A stretch of DNA of 64,000 nt from Acidobacteriota bacterium. Lineage in GTDB: Bacteria > Acidobacteriota > Holophagae > Holophagales > Holophagaceae. The stretch lies in the NCBI GenBank assembly GCA_016195985.1, contig JACPYP010000022.1, positions 124,001-188,000 of the forward strand, given 5' to 3'. This document shows, in pieces, positions 15,516-23,839 of this stretch (its first letter is position 1; each line of letters starts with the position of its first letter). The position numbers and the translations under genes were made by a program. The notes under the pieces were generated by a model. That model did no database searches, was not told the DNA's origin, and saw only the letters and a list, made by a program, of their open reading frames with translations.

Positions 15516-17198
15516 CTATTTCCGATAATACGCCCGGATGGCATTCACCACCGCGGCCGCGTAGCGTTCGCGGAAATCCGGGTCGCGCAAGCTGGCGGCA
15601 TCCTCTTCGTTGGTGAGGTTGGCCACTTCGACGAGGGCCTTGGTGGCACCAGTGCTGTAGCGGATGACTGCGGGCACCCACTTGCCTCCGCCCCGGTAGA
15701 TGACGTTGCGGATGGGCCGGTTGGCATGGACGGGGATGCGCTCCTTCTGCAGGGCCTTCAGAAGGGCTTCGGAAAACTGGCGGCTGCGGGCCTCGCCCTG
15801 GAGCTTCTCTCGGCTGCTGAAGGCCACGCGGGCCGAACGCCTGGCCTCGGCCACCCGCCCCACCCTCGCCAGACCCATGGCGTGGGCGCTGGGCACCAGG
15901 GCCGCGCTGGGCACGTAAACCATGGAGCCCCGGGCCGAAGGGTGCAGGCTGTCCGCGTGGAAGCTCAGGAAGAGCGTCTTCTGGGCGTCGCCCTTGGCCT
16001 GGCGGAAAGCCGCGAACCAATCGTTGGCCAGCACCCAGCGGAGGTTGACGCTGAGCGCCGTCGGGCTTTCACCATCCACGGCGAAGGGCGGCGTGGTAAG
16101 GATGTCCGCGGCCCGGCTGGGGGTGGCGATGGACTCGCGGCTCTTGAACCCGAGGGCCGGATAGCGGATGGTGCTGCTCACCTGCGCCTCGGTTTCCTGT
16201 TCGAGCAGGCGGCGCACGCGCATGGCGATGTCGTAGACGAAATCCGATTCCCAGATGCCGTTGGCGCGGGCGCCGGGATCCACGCCGCCATGGCCCGCGT
16301 CGAGGATGACCCGCACGCCCTTGAGCTTGGGGCCCGCCTCCACCCGCACGATGCGGCGCACTTCGGCGCGCACCTCGCGCTCCTCCGCCAGCTGCGAGCT
16401 GCCCTCGGGCTGGAAGGGGTCCGCCAGATACTCGAGGGGGATCTTGATGAGCTGGCCCGGCTGGATGCCGCGCACATCGGTGATGCCGCTGCGTTTCGCT
16501 ATGCGTTCCGCCAGCTCGTTCACGCCCTTGGGATCCACCCGGTCGGTGTAGCGGATGACCACGCTGGAGTACAGAGCCTCGCCCTTCCGCAGGCGGTAGG
16601 CAGCGAACTTGCCCTGGGCGTCGCCGTCGAAGGACAGCAGTCCCCGGTAGGCGGACACCCTTGATTCGTCGTCGAGTTCATCTTCGGGCCGCGTGCGGTC
16701 GGGGCCGCGCCCTGGACCGCCGAGATCCGCGGAGAGCAGGTTCCGGGGGATGCGCCAGACATCGCCTTCCCGCAGCTTGTCAGGAAAATCCGGGTTCTCC
16801 GCCATGAGGCGGTCATAGTTCTGGCCGTGCCCGGTGAACAGCGCCGCCAGGGTCCACACCGATTCAATCTCGGCGTGGCGCACGCGGTGCCGGACTTCCT
16901 CCGGCCGCCACTGGTCGTCAGGGAAGAACGCGGCCAGGGCCCAGCGCTTGCCGTCCGGCGTCAGGTTCTCGAAGGGCACCCAGCCGCCGCCATCGGCGCC
17001 CCTGGCCAGGAAGGCCCTGGGCAGGGCCTTGCCTTCCACGCTCAGCCCTTTCTTGAACTGCAGGCGCAGGAAGATCGTGCGGCCTTCCGGCGTGCGGGCC
17101 TGGACCATGGCCGGCGCCGGATCCTGCGCCACTGGCGCGGCCACGAGCGCAGGAAGCCAAAGGCCCCAGACCGGCAACACGAGGCTCAGGCCTCCCAA
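15516..17198 (-). CDS. N-acetylmuramoyl-L-alanine amidase, LysM-like repeats
   Basis: A 560-residue exported cell-wall hydrolase that cleaves the peptide stem from muramic acid. A hydrophobic leader opens the protein (MGGLSLVLPVWGLWLPALVAA). Two LysM-like stretches follow (YDRLMAENPDFPDKLREGD and ELAERIAKRSGITDVRGIQ). The Amidase_3 domain occupies roughly residues 300-560, with zinc ligands in ILDAGHGGVDPGA, WESDFVYDIA and LSFHADSLHP and the catalytic Glu in LVEVANLTNEED. It overlaps the upstream RdgC-like C-terminal gene by 13 bases, indicating coupled translation. Confidence 0.92.
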   Translation of the reverse strand: MGGLSLVLPVWGLWLPALVAAPVAQDPAPAMVQARTPEGRTIFLRLQFKKGLSVEGKALPRAFLARGADGGGWVPFENLTPDGKRWALAAFFPDDQWRPEEVRHRVRHAEIESVWTLAALFTGHGQNYDRLMAENPDFPDKLREGDVWRIPRNLLSADLGGPGRGPDRTRPEDELDDESRVSAYRGLLSFDGDAQGKFAAYRLRKGEALYSSVVIRYTDRVDPKGVNELAERIAKRSGITDVRGIQPGQLIKIPLEYLADPFQPEGSSQLAEEREVRAEVRRIVRVEAGPKLKGVRVILDAGHGGVDPGARANGIWESDFVYDIAMRVRRLLEQETEAQVSSTIRYPALGFKSRESIATPSRAADILTTPPFAVDGESPTALSVNLRWVLANDWFAAFRQAKGDAQKTLFLSFHADSLHPSARGSMVYVPSAALVPSAHAMGLARVGRVAEARRSARVAFSSREKLQGEARSRQFSEALLKALQKERIPVHANRPIRNVIYRGGGKWVPAVIRYSTGATKALVEVANLTNEEDAASLRDPDFRERYAAAVVNAIRAYYRK

Positions 17199-17734
17199 GG
17201 CGCCTCGCCGTTGGCGAGCGCTTCCCCGGAGCGGGCCACGCGAACCCAGCCGCGCATGGATTCCAGCATGGCATCGGGATCCTCGGCCCGGGCGCGAAGG
17301 AAGACCTTGAGCCGGCGCTCCAGATGCCCGGCGCCCTCTTCCAGCAGGAAGATGCGGTCATGCAGGCGCTCGTGAGGCGCCTTGCCGGTGCTGGGCGGCA
17401 GCTTGAGGGTGCCCATGTCCAGGGTGGCGGCATTGAGGGTGAACACCCACTCCAGATCGCCGGAAAGGATGCGCAGCTTCATTTTGGAGGGCCGCATGCC
17501 GCGGCTGAGGGACTCGAAGGCCTCGCGGCTTTCGGCCGGATTGCCTTTGCGGAGGGAGATCTCCTTCACTTCGCCCCGCTCGGACGTGAGCTGGATGGCA
17601 TCGTCCACGAAGCAGCCGGAGCCATCGCCCTCTTCGCCGCTGGCGCCCCCTTCGGTCATGCTGCGCATCCAAAGCCACAGCAGGAATTCCTCGCCGAGGA
17701 AACGGCCTTGTTCCATGAGTTCGAGAGGCTTCAC
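17186..17734 (-). CDS. Probable C-terminal half of an RdgC-like protein
   Basis: A 182-residue protein starting at GTG 17734, one base after the stop of the RdgC N-terminal-like gene, with GAGGAGG six bases upstream. It opens MKPLELMEQGRFLGEEFLLW and continues with KMKLRILSGDLEWVFTLNAATL. These segments resemble, from memory, the C-terminal region of the longer RdgC-like proteins of delta-type bacteria, in which both halves are one chain. Here the halves are in different reading frames and both carry good initiation signals. If the resemblance is wrong, this is a hypothetical protein in a cell-wall/DNA operon. Confidence 0.6.
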   Translation of the reverse strand: MKPLELMEQGRFLGEEFLLWLWMRSMTEGGASGEEGDGSGCFVDDAIQLTSERGEVKEISLRKGNPAESREAFESLSRGMRPSKMKLRILSGDLEWVFTLNAATLDMGTLKLPPSTGKAPHERLHDRIFLLEEGAGHLERRLKVFLRARAEDPDAMLESMRGWVRVARSGEALANGEAPWEA

Positions 17735-17735
17735 C

Positions 17736-18347
17736 TCAGGCCTCCTCAAGTTCGAGATCGAGCGGGTCCAATGCCATCAAGGCTTCCACAGAGAGATCGG
17801 GGCATAGCCGGCCCGAGAGCACCAGCGGCGCCAGCGGGTGGATCTCGCAACCGAACGACTTGATGAAGAGCGAGGTCAGGGCGCCCTGGGTCTTGCTGGA
17901 GGACGCCGTGGTCCACAGAATGCCGTTCTTGAGATCCCAGGCCACCTCCACCACCTTGGGCGCAGGCAGCACCTTGCGCAGCAGTTCGACCTTCACTTCG
18001 TCCGCCAGCGAGATGCGCGCCTCCTTCCCCACGAAGGCCAGGTCCTTCTCCTTCTGCAGGGTCTGCAGGCGGAGGTCCACATGGGCTTTCAACAGGGCCG
18101 CCGGCACCCGCCGGGTATCGATGCGCAGGGCGAAGACCGCGAAGCGTTCCTGGCTGACCCAGTCCGCGTCCGGCGGCGTGATGAGCGGGTTCCGCCAATC
18201 GCACCAGCCCATGCGCTCTTCTTCGAGCCCGTCCTGGAAGGGCCTGAACTGGTCCTGTTCGAGGCCCGCCTGAAGGTCCTTCTCGTCGGGCACCGGGCCC
18301 AACACCAGAAAGCGTTTAAGGGAAACACTTCCCTGCAGCATGCTCAT
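17736..18347 (-). CDS. rdgC: RdgC-like recombination-associated protein, N-terminal part
   Basis: A 203-residue protein resembling the first two thirds of RdgC, a ring-shaped DNA-binding protein that restrains RecA. Recognisable features are the opening SVSLKRFLVLGPVPDEKDLQ, WCDWRNPL, RFAVFALRIDTRRVPAALL and KEKDLAFVGKEARISLADEV. E. coli RdgC is about 300 residues; this gene is short and the next gene may supply the rest. Its ATG at 18347 overlaps the PP2C stop as ATGA, showing coupled translation. Confidence 0.72.
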   Translation of the reverse strand: MSMLQGSVSLKRFLVLGPVPDEKDLQAGLEQDQFRPFQDGLEEERMGWCDWRNPLITPPDADWVSQERFAVFALRIDTRRVPAALLKAHVDLRLQTLQKEKDLAFVGKEARISLADEVKVELLRKVLPAPKVVEVAWDLKNGILWTTASSSKTQGALTSLFIKSFGCEIHPLAPLVLSGRLCPDLSVEALMALDPLDLELEEA

Positions 18348-19333
18348 GAGGCGCCGCCTCCAATCAAACGAAGAAAACGATCCCACAATCCGCGCCCGCG
18401 GGAGGTGGGATCGGGATGGTACAAATCAAGCCCTTCATCCGGCGCCGGCAGCGGCAGGCTGGGATCATTGAGGGCGAGAATCACGGCCGTGATGTTATCC
18501 CTGCCGCCCTGGACGAGGGCTTCGTCCACCAGCATTTCCAGGCTGCGCCGCGGGCTGAGAACCTGGCCCATGACCTCCTCGATGCGGTCGTCGTGCACTT
18601 CCCCGTGGAGGCCGTCGGAGCAGCAAAGCAGGCGGTCCCCCCTGCGGAGCACCAGGCGGGTCAGCACCACGCGCAGAGGCTGCGGAGATCCCAGGGCCTG
18701 GGTGATCATGTTGCGCTGGGGATGGATGCGGGCCTGCTCCCGGGTGAGCGCCCCCTGCGCCACCAGATCGTTCACCAGGGTTTGATCTTCCGTGATCTGA
18801 TGCAGCCGGCCCTGCCGGAACAGGTAGGCCCGGGAATCGCCCACCTGCGCCACGTACACCGCCCCCTTCCAGATCACCGCCGCAGTGAGGGTGGAACCCA
18901 TGCCCCGGGCGGTTCGGTCGTCATCCGAGTAGCGCAGCACCGCGTCACTGGCCTGCTCCACGGCGGTTTTCAACGCCTTGAGGAGCTCGGTCTCCATCAC
19001 CTTGTCGGGGGCCAGCCTGCCCCAGTGGCCGAACAGAAACAGCGATACCGCCGCCAGGCCTTCATGGCTGGCCACCTCGCCAGCCGCGGCGCCGCCCATG
19101 CCATCTGCCACCGCCACCAGGAGCCCCGGCTCGCCCACCTTCAAGGGCCGGGCCTGCCCATTGATGATGGGCTCTTCGCCATCCAGCGCGCTCAGCAGGT
19201 AGGCATCTTCGTTGTTCTTCCGGATCTTGCCCGGATGAGTGATGGCGGCGTAATCGATGAGCATGAGGCGTGATGGCCCGGACGCATTGGGCTGGGTTGA
19301 GGTGATGGACTGTCGGCCCTTTCCGTTCATCAT
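18344..19333 (-). CDS. PP2C-family Ser/Thr protein phosphatase
   Basis: A 329-residue Mg/Mn-dependent phosphatase of the Stp/PrpC type. Motifs in order: THPGKIRKNNEDAYLL, VAVADGMGGAAAGEVAS, GMGSTLTAAVIWKG, AQVGDSRAYLFRQGRLHQIT, LLCCSDGLHGEV and GGRDNITAVIL. The metal-binding Asp residues of DGMGG, SDGL and RDN are all present. A C-terminal tail of about 40 residues ends in a basic/hydrophobic stretch. The start may be at 19333 or 19330 (paired ATG) or at an internal Met near 19264; none has a strong ribosome-binding site. It heads the rdgC/amidase operon; no Ser/Thr kinase gene is in the window. Confidence 0.93.
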   Translation of the reverse strand: MMNGKGRQSITSTQPNASGPSRLMLIDYAAITHPGKIRKNNEDAYLLSALDGEEPIINGQARPLKVGEPGLLVAVADGMGGAAAGEVASHEGLAAVSLFLFGHWGRLAPDKVMETELLKALKTAVEQASDAVLRYSDDDRTARGMGSTLTAAVIWKGAVYVAQVGDSRAYLFRQGRLHQITEDQTLVNDLVAQGALTREQARIHPQRNMITQALGSPQPLRVVLTRLVLRRGDRLLCCSDGLHGEVHDDRIEEVMGQVLSPRRSLEMLVDEALVQGGRDNITAVILALNDPSLPLPAPDEGLDLYHPDPTSRGRGLWDRFLRLIGGGAS

Positions 19334-19419
19334 AGCGGGTGGAGGCTCGAAACAATGCCCGAAGGACCCATGGAATCAGATCTTGCCAACGGGGCCATTC
19401 GCGGCTTGGGAGGGTGCGC

Positions 19420-20286
19420 GTGACCGGCCCCTTGGCCATCCTGGGCCCGGGAACCCTCGGGCTTTCCACGGCCCGATGGGCCGCCGAATGCGGCATTGAA
19501 ACCAGGCTGCTCGGAAGGGACCGGGCCCACGCAGAGGCAGGCCTGAAGCGGATCCATACCGACTGGAACAGGGCTGTGGAGCGGGGGCGGATGTCTTCCG
19601 CAGAGCGGGGCATGGCGGCCGGCCGGTTGTCCGCCGAAGGGTTCGGCCCGGCGGCCCTGCAGGGGGCCTCGGCCTTCCTGGAAGCGCTCCCCGAGGCCAT
19701 CGAGATCAAACATCCCGCCCTGGCCGCCGCAAGCGAATGGGGAGCAGCCAGCTTGTTGGTTCTAACAGGCACCTCGGCCATCTCCATCTCGGAATTGGCC
19801 CTGCGATCGAAGCTGAGCGGCCGGTTGGTGGGCTTCCATCTCTTCGTGCCCGTGCCCCGCATGGCCGTGGTTGAAATGGCCGTGGCGCCCGGCACGCTGC
19901 CCGGATGGGTGGAACAGGCCGGGGATCTGGGCAAGGCCCTGAAGAAACGCGTGGTCCAGGTCCGCGATCAGCCGGGATTCGCCGCGGCCAGGATGGCCCT
20001 TGCCCAGGGCCTGGAAGCCATGCGCCTCCTGGAGGCCGGCATCGCCTCCGCCGAGGATCTGGACGCCCTCATGACCCTGGGCTACGGCCATCCCGTGGGG
20101 CCCCTGGAATTGTCGGACCGGGTGGGCCTGGACCTGCGGCTGCGCATCGCCGAAGGGCTCGCCGCCGCTGGCGAGGCACGTTTCCAGCCGCCTTCGGCCC
20201 TCAGAGCCTTGGTTGACGCGGGCCACACGGGAATAAGAGCCCAGCAGGGGTTCCACCATTGGCAGGAAGGCAGGCGGACATCATGA
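19420..20286 (+). CDS. 3-hydroxyacyl-CoA dehydrogenase family protein
   Basis: A 288-residue NAD-dependent enzyme that oxidises 3-hydroxyacyl-CoA, as 3-hydroxybutyryl-CoA dehydrogenases do. The N-terminal Rossmann loop reads LAILGPGTLGLSTARWAA. Other family segments are TGTSAISISELA, GRLVGFHLFVPVPRMAVVEM (containing the catalytic His in GFH) and LMTLGYGHPVGPLELSDRVG. The start is GTG 19420 with GGGAGG six bases upstream. The nucleotide loop is GxGxLG rather than GxGxMG, a mild variant. It overlaps the next mini-gene as ATGA. Confidence 0.85.
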   Translation: MTGPLAILGPGTLGLSTARWAAECGIETRLLGRDRAHAEAGLKRIHTDWNRAVERGRMSSAERGMAAGRLSAEGFGPAALQGASAFLEALPEAIEIKHPALAAASEWGAASLLVLTGTSAISISELALRSKLSGRLVGFHLFVPVPRMAVVEMAVAPGTLPGWVEQAGDLGKALKKRVVQVRDQPGFAAARMALAQGLEAMRLLEAGIASAEDLDALMTLGYGHPVGPLELSDRVGLDLRLRIAEGLAAAGEARFQPPSALRALVDAGHTGIRAQQGFHHWQEGRRTS

Positions 20287-20432
20287 CCCTGACCGTGGTT
20301 CTGGCCATCCTGGCCGCGCTCATCGTGATCTATGTCGCATATCACCTCGGCAAGGTGCTGCTGCGGGTCTTCGTCGGCCTGGCCGCGCTGGCTCTGATAA
20401 GCTGGGGGCTCTGGAAATTCTTCCACCTCTGA
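20283..20432 (+). CDS. 49-residue membrane mini-protein
   Basis: A small open frame starting at ATG 20283, overlapping the dehydrogenase stop as ATGA. The protein is almost entirely hydrophobic: MTLTVVLAILAALIVIYVAY, a short polar turn (HLGKVLLR) and a second helix VFVGLAALALISWGLWKFF. Two membrane passes are predicted. No family recognised. Translational coupling and clean composition support a real gene. Confidence 0.6.
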   Translation: MTLTVVLAILAALIVIYVAYHLGKVLLRVFVGLAALALISWGLWKFFHL

Positions 20433-20457
20433 ATCCCAGCCTTCCCAAGGAGCAAGC

Positions 20458-20658
20458 ATGGCAGCCATCTCCTGCACCCACTGCGGCGCCGATCTGACCG
20501 CCCCCCAGAGCGTGCGCATTGCCGAGTACCGCTTCGGTCGCCTGGAGAAGACCGACGAGGATCCCGGTTTCAAATACCACTTCGAGCAGGCGGACAACTT
20601 CACCATCCTCTGCAACAGCTGCAAGCGCCTCGTGAGGACCCTCCCCATCGCGAAATAG
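20458..20658 (+). CDS. 66-residue zinc-ribbon-like protein
   Basis: A small soluble protein with two Cys pairs, SCTHCG near the N-terminus and LCNSCK near the C-terminus, suggesting one bound zinc. The middle is polar (RIAEYRFGRLEKTDEDPGF). AAGGAG lies seven bases upstream of the ATG. It is followed directly by a strong hairpin. Function unknown; probably regulatory or structural. Confidence 0.65.
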   Translation: MAAISCTHCGADLTAPQSVRIAEYRFGRLEKTDEDPGFKYHFEQADNFTILCNSCKRLVRTLPIAK

Positions 20659-20679
20659 CGCCTTCCCGCTTTCACCATT

Positions 20680-20707
20680 GAAAACGGCCCCTTGCGGGGC
20701 CGTTTTC
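20680..20707. terminator. Bidirectional terminator between zinc-ribbon gene and pilQ
   Basis: A perfect 12-base stem, GAAAACGGCCCC and GGGGCCGTTTTC, encloses the loop TTGC. The stem base supplies A-rich and T-rich sides, so it can end transcription of the + strand gene and of the leftward pil operon, whose last stop codon is at 20724. Confidence 0.85.
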
Positions 20708-20723
20708 GTGGCTGGCATCCAGG

Positions 20724-22760
20724 CTATTGGCGAAGGATGCGGGGGGTGATGAAGATCAGGAGCTCGACGTTTTTGTCCTGCTTCAAGTTGTTCCGGAACA
20801 GGAAACCGATCAGGGGAATCTTCGACAGGAAGGGAACGCCCGTCGAGCCGGCGGAAGTGCTGGTGATGTAGACACCGCCCAGAACAGCCGTGCCTCCGTC
20901 CCGCACCAGAACCTGCGTCTCGATGTTCTTCCGGAGGATGGTGGGGGTTCCGTTCACCGTGCGGGTGAAATCCGCTTCGGCTTTCTCCACCTTCAAATCC
21001 ATGATGATCGTGCCTTCGTTGGTGATCTGAGGCGTGACATCAAGCTGCAGGTTCGCGTCGATGAAGGCCACCGTGATCGCACCGCCGGCCGCGCCGCCCT
21101 GCTGGGTCGGATACGGGATTTTTTCACCGCTGAGGATGGTGGCCTTCTTGTTGTTCTGGGTCACGACCTTCGGCGACGATACGATCTTGAGGGTGCCCTC
21201 ACTTTCCATGGCCTGCAGGACCGCATTGATGCTGAAACGGTCGCTGAGGAAAGACAGCCACAGCTCACCGGCCGGAGCGGTGATGGAGGTGGATCCCTCC
21301 TTGCCCGGCGTAAAGGCGGCCCAAGCTCTATTCTTGGAGCCGGGGTCATTGATGTTCACGCCGTTCCAGAAAGGCGAGCTACCAGCCACCCAGGGTGTGC
21401 CGGCACTGCTGGTCGAGCTCCCGCTGGTGATCGCCACGGATCCATTGTTCGAAGTGGGCCACTTGACCCCGAACTGACGCTGCCAGTCTTTGTTGGCTTC
21501 CACCACCCGGGCCTCGATCTGCACCTGCTGGATCTGAACATCCAGGGTGTCGATCAAATCGGAGACCACCGAGACGTGCCGGGGCAGGTCCGTGATGATC
21601 AGGGTGTTGGTGCGGTCATCCAGGATCACCGAGCCACGCTTGGAGAGCATGTCCTTGAGGATCTTCTGAACCTCTCCGACCTTGGCGTAGGACAGTGGGC
21701 GGGTGATGGTCTGGAGGTCGCCGGCCAAGGCCTTGGTCTCGTCCAGCTTCTTCCGCTCTTCTTCTTCCTTTTGCAGCTTTTCGATCTTGGCGACGCGAAG
21801 CACGCCGTTATGGATCTCTTTCCCGAGACCGGCATTCTTCAAGGTGACATCCAACACCTGATCCCAGGGGGTCTCGGTAAAACGATAGCCATAGCTCCCC
21901 TGGACATCAGGGTCGAGGACCAGGTTCAACTTGCCGGTGTCCGCGATGATCTGAAGGAATTCACGAATGTCCGTGTTGGCCAAGGCGATCGTGATCTTCG
22001 ATCCGGAATACTTGGGGGCAGTATCACCCAGCGTCCGGCCGACTGCATGGGCCGTGGCCGCCGTGGGGGAGTTCGGCTTGGCAGCCTCCGGAACCTGAAT
22101 CGCCTCTGGCGTCGCCGCCGTCAGAACAGTCGAGCCGATCAGCTGGGGAAGCGCCTGGAAGGGGCTGGTGGCCGCCGGGAGCGGCGCCAAGGATTGGGCC
22201 GTGGCCACAGTCTCCGCCTTCCGCAGTGGCGCCGGCTGAGGGGCCATGGCGGCTTGTTCCATCCTTGGAGGATTCAGCGCGGCCGGGGCCTGGAACGTCC
22301 CTTCAAACCGGGCCTGGACGCGACCCTCCCCAGGGGTCAAAAGCAACTGGACACCCTCGAGGTTCGTGCGCACCGCCACCTGAGTGCCGGAAGCCACCTC
22401 AAGCACGAGCCGGGTGATGGGTTTCGGCTCCGTGGCGAATTGGGCCAAACGGGCCTTTTGAATCAGCGGATGGACCAGAAGCGCCAGGTCTTTGCGCGTC
22501 ACCAGCACCCCGCGATCAACTCCGGGGAGGTCCAAGACCACCCGATGGGGATTGGAAAGCACCTGGACGCCCGGTTGGGACATCAATCCCGGCACCCGGA
22601 GGAAAAGCTTGGCCCCGGCGCCGTCAATCTCCAGGGAAGTTGATAAAAGGGTGGCCCTGGCGGCCCCTTCCATCACGGGCGAAGCATGGAGGGATCCCGT
22701 GTGGATCCCCGCCAGGACCACGCCCCCTGCCACCAGCAAGGAACTCAGGCGAGCATTCAT
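20724..22760 (-). CDS. pilQ: Type IV pilus secretin PilQ
   Basis: A 678-residue outer-membrane secretin through which the pilus emerges. It has a leader (SSLLVAGGVVLAGIHTGSLHA), an AMIN-type domain (about 35-110), a Pro/Ala-rich linker, an STN/N0 domain (ANTDIREFLQIIADTGKLN), an N1/NolW domain (LDDRTNTLIITDLPRHV) and the C-terminal secretin beta domain (VQIEARVVEANKDWQRQFG, later EKIPYPTQQGG and VLGGVYITS). A Ser/Thr/Gly-rich insert near ITSGSSTSSAGTPW is of the kind common in PilQ. It is the last gene of pilMNOPQ and overlaps pilP by four bases. Confidence 0.95.
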   Translation of the reverse strand: MNARLSSLLVAGGVVLAGIHTGSLHASPVMEGAARATLLSTSLEIDGAGAKLFLRVPGLMSQPGVQVLSNPHRVVLDLPGVDRGVLVTRKDLALLVHPLIQKARLAQFATEPKPITRLVLEVASGTQVAVRTNLEGVQLLLTPGEGRVQARFEGTFQAPAALNPPRMEQAAMAPQPAPLRKAETVATAQSLAPLPAATSPFQALPQLIGSTVLTAATPEAIQVPEAAKPNSPTAATAHAVGRTLGDTAPKYSGSKITIALANTDIREFLQIIADTGKLNLVLDPDVQGSYGYRFTETPWDQVLDVTLKNAGLGKEIHNGVLRVAKIEKLQKEEEERKKLDETKALAGDLQTITRPLSYAKVGEVQKILKDMLSKRGSVILDDRTNTLIITDLPRHVSVVSDLIDTLDVQIQQVQIEARVVEANKDWQRQFGVKWPTSNNGSVAITSGSSTSSAGTPWVAGSSPFWNGVNINDPGSKNRAWAAFTPGKEGSTSITAPAGELWLSFLSDRFSINAVLQAMESEGTLKIVSSPKVVTQNNKKATILSGEKIPYPTQQGGAAGGAITVAFIDANLQLDVTPQITNEGTIIMDLKVEKAEADFTRTVNGTPTILRKNIETQVLVRDGGTAVLGGVYITSTSAGSTGVPFLSKIPLIGFLFRNNLKQDKNVELLIFITPRILRQ

Positions 22761-23212
22761 CGTTTACCCTCCTCACGCTTGAACGATTTCTTGATAGTTC
22801 GGAATACAGAACGGTTGGTGGTATTGACATCCCACTGATGGAAAATCACTTCTTTATCGGTAATAGCGGCGATCTCCCCGTCCTTGAAGCGATGGCCCAC
22901 GGGCAGCCAACGGGCATTGCCACGGCTGTCCGTAACGACAGCGAAATTCTTGCCATCCTTCTTGATCATGCCTTTGACGCCGATGTCATCCAGAAGATCC
23001 AGGGCATCCGCTGGGCGCTCATCCCTGGGCGCGGAGAAAGGATCCCGCTGGATGGTGGGCCGGTAGGGCACCGCCTTGATGGCGGCGACATCCTCAATCG
23101 CGGTTCCGGGGGCGGGAGCGGCCGCCGGAGGCGCTTGCGCGGCCTTGGGCGGGGCCTGAGCCAGCAGCGCGGCGCCTGCGGCAAGGATGATCGGAGAGAT
23201 TCTTCGCAGCAT
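22757..23212 (-). CDS. pilP: Type IV pilus assembly protein PilP
   Basis: A 151-residue pilus lipoprotein-like factor linking the PilNO inner-membrane complex to the secretin. It has a leader (ISPIILAAGAALLAQ) without a lipobox Cys, a Pro/Ala linker and the PilP beta domain: YRPTIQRDPFSAP, LLDDIGVKGMIKKDGKNFAVV and WLPVGHRFKDGEIAAI. Lack of the lipidation Cys is a difference from the enterobacterial/pseudomonad form. The gene lies between pilO and pilQ and overlaps pilQ as ATGA. Confidence 0.93.
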   Translation of the reverse strand: MLRRISPIILAAGAALLAQAPPKAAQAPPAAAPAPGTAIEDVAAIKAVPYRPTIQRDPFSAPRDERPADALDLLDDIGVKGMIKKDGKNFAVVTDSRGNARWLPVGHRFKDGEIAAITDKEVIFHQWDVNTTNRSVFRTIKKSFKREEGKR

Positions 23213-23221
23213 GGCAGTCCC

Positions 23222-23830
23222 TCAGTCCTCTTTGCTGCCGGCCTTCGGGGCGGGGGCGGCGGGTTTCTTCGCGGCCTCCACCGGGGGAGGCTCAGGGTTG
23301 TATACGAACGCGCTGATAATGCACTTCACGGTCGCGGGATAGACGCTGCGGCTGTCGGTCTTCCGGCTGAACTCGATATTGGAGACGTTGATGATCTTCT
23401 CGTAGCCGGAAATGAGCGACGTGAACTGGCCGAAAGAGTGGTAGCCCACCCGGAACTCGAACTCCACGGGCTTTTCGGTGTAGTAGGCGTCTTTCCGTTC
23501 GGGCTTCAGCGAAAAAGAAACCTGGTCGATGCCCGCATCATCAGCAATTTTCTTGATGCGGTAGGGAATTTCACCGTAGTCCGCATCCGTAGGCATGATC
23601 TTGATCAGTTCCTCGATGCGCTTGTCCTGCTTGGCCACCTCTTCGCGCAGCTTCTCGTAGCTGGCCTTCAGCAGCTTGCCCTTATCCACGTCGGCTTGGA
23701 GGACCTTGACATCCGCGTTGACGGCTTCAAGATCGGACCGCTTGCCGCCCAGCAGGAAATAAACCAAACCCGCCAGGACAATGCCGACCAGGGCACCCAC
23801 GCCAATCTGTTTCTGAAGTTGGGGATTCAT
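23222..23830 (-). CDS. pilO: Type IV pilus assembly protein PilO
   Basis: A 202-residue bitopic inner-membrane protein that dimerises with PilN. It has one N-terminal membrane helix (GALVGIVLAGLVYFLLGG), a coiled coil (about 30-80) and a ferredoxin-like periplasmic domain (VSFSLKPER ... FRVGYHSFGQFTSLISGYEKI). The tail is Pro/Ala/Lys-rich. The start lies nine bases after the pilN stop. Confidence 0.93.
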   Translation of the reverse strand: MNPQLQKQIGVGALVGIVLAGLVYFLLGGKRSDLEAVNADVKVLQADVDKGKLLKASYEKLREEVAKQDKRIEELIKIMPTDADYGEIPYRIKKIADDAGIDQVSFSLKPERKDAYYTEKPVEFEFRVGYHSFGQFTSLISGYEKIINVSNIEFSRKTDSRSVYPATVKCIISAFVYNPEPPPVEAAKKPAAPAPKAGSKED

Positions 23831-23839
23831 AGCCTACCC

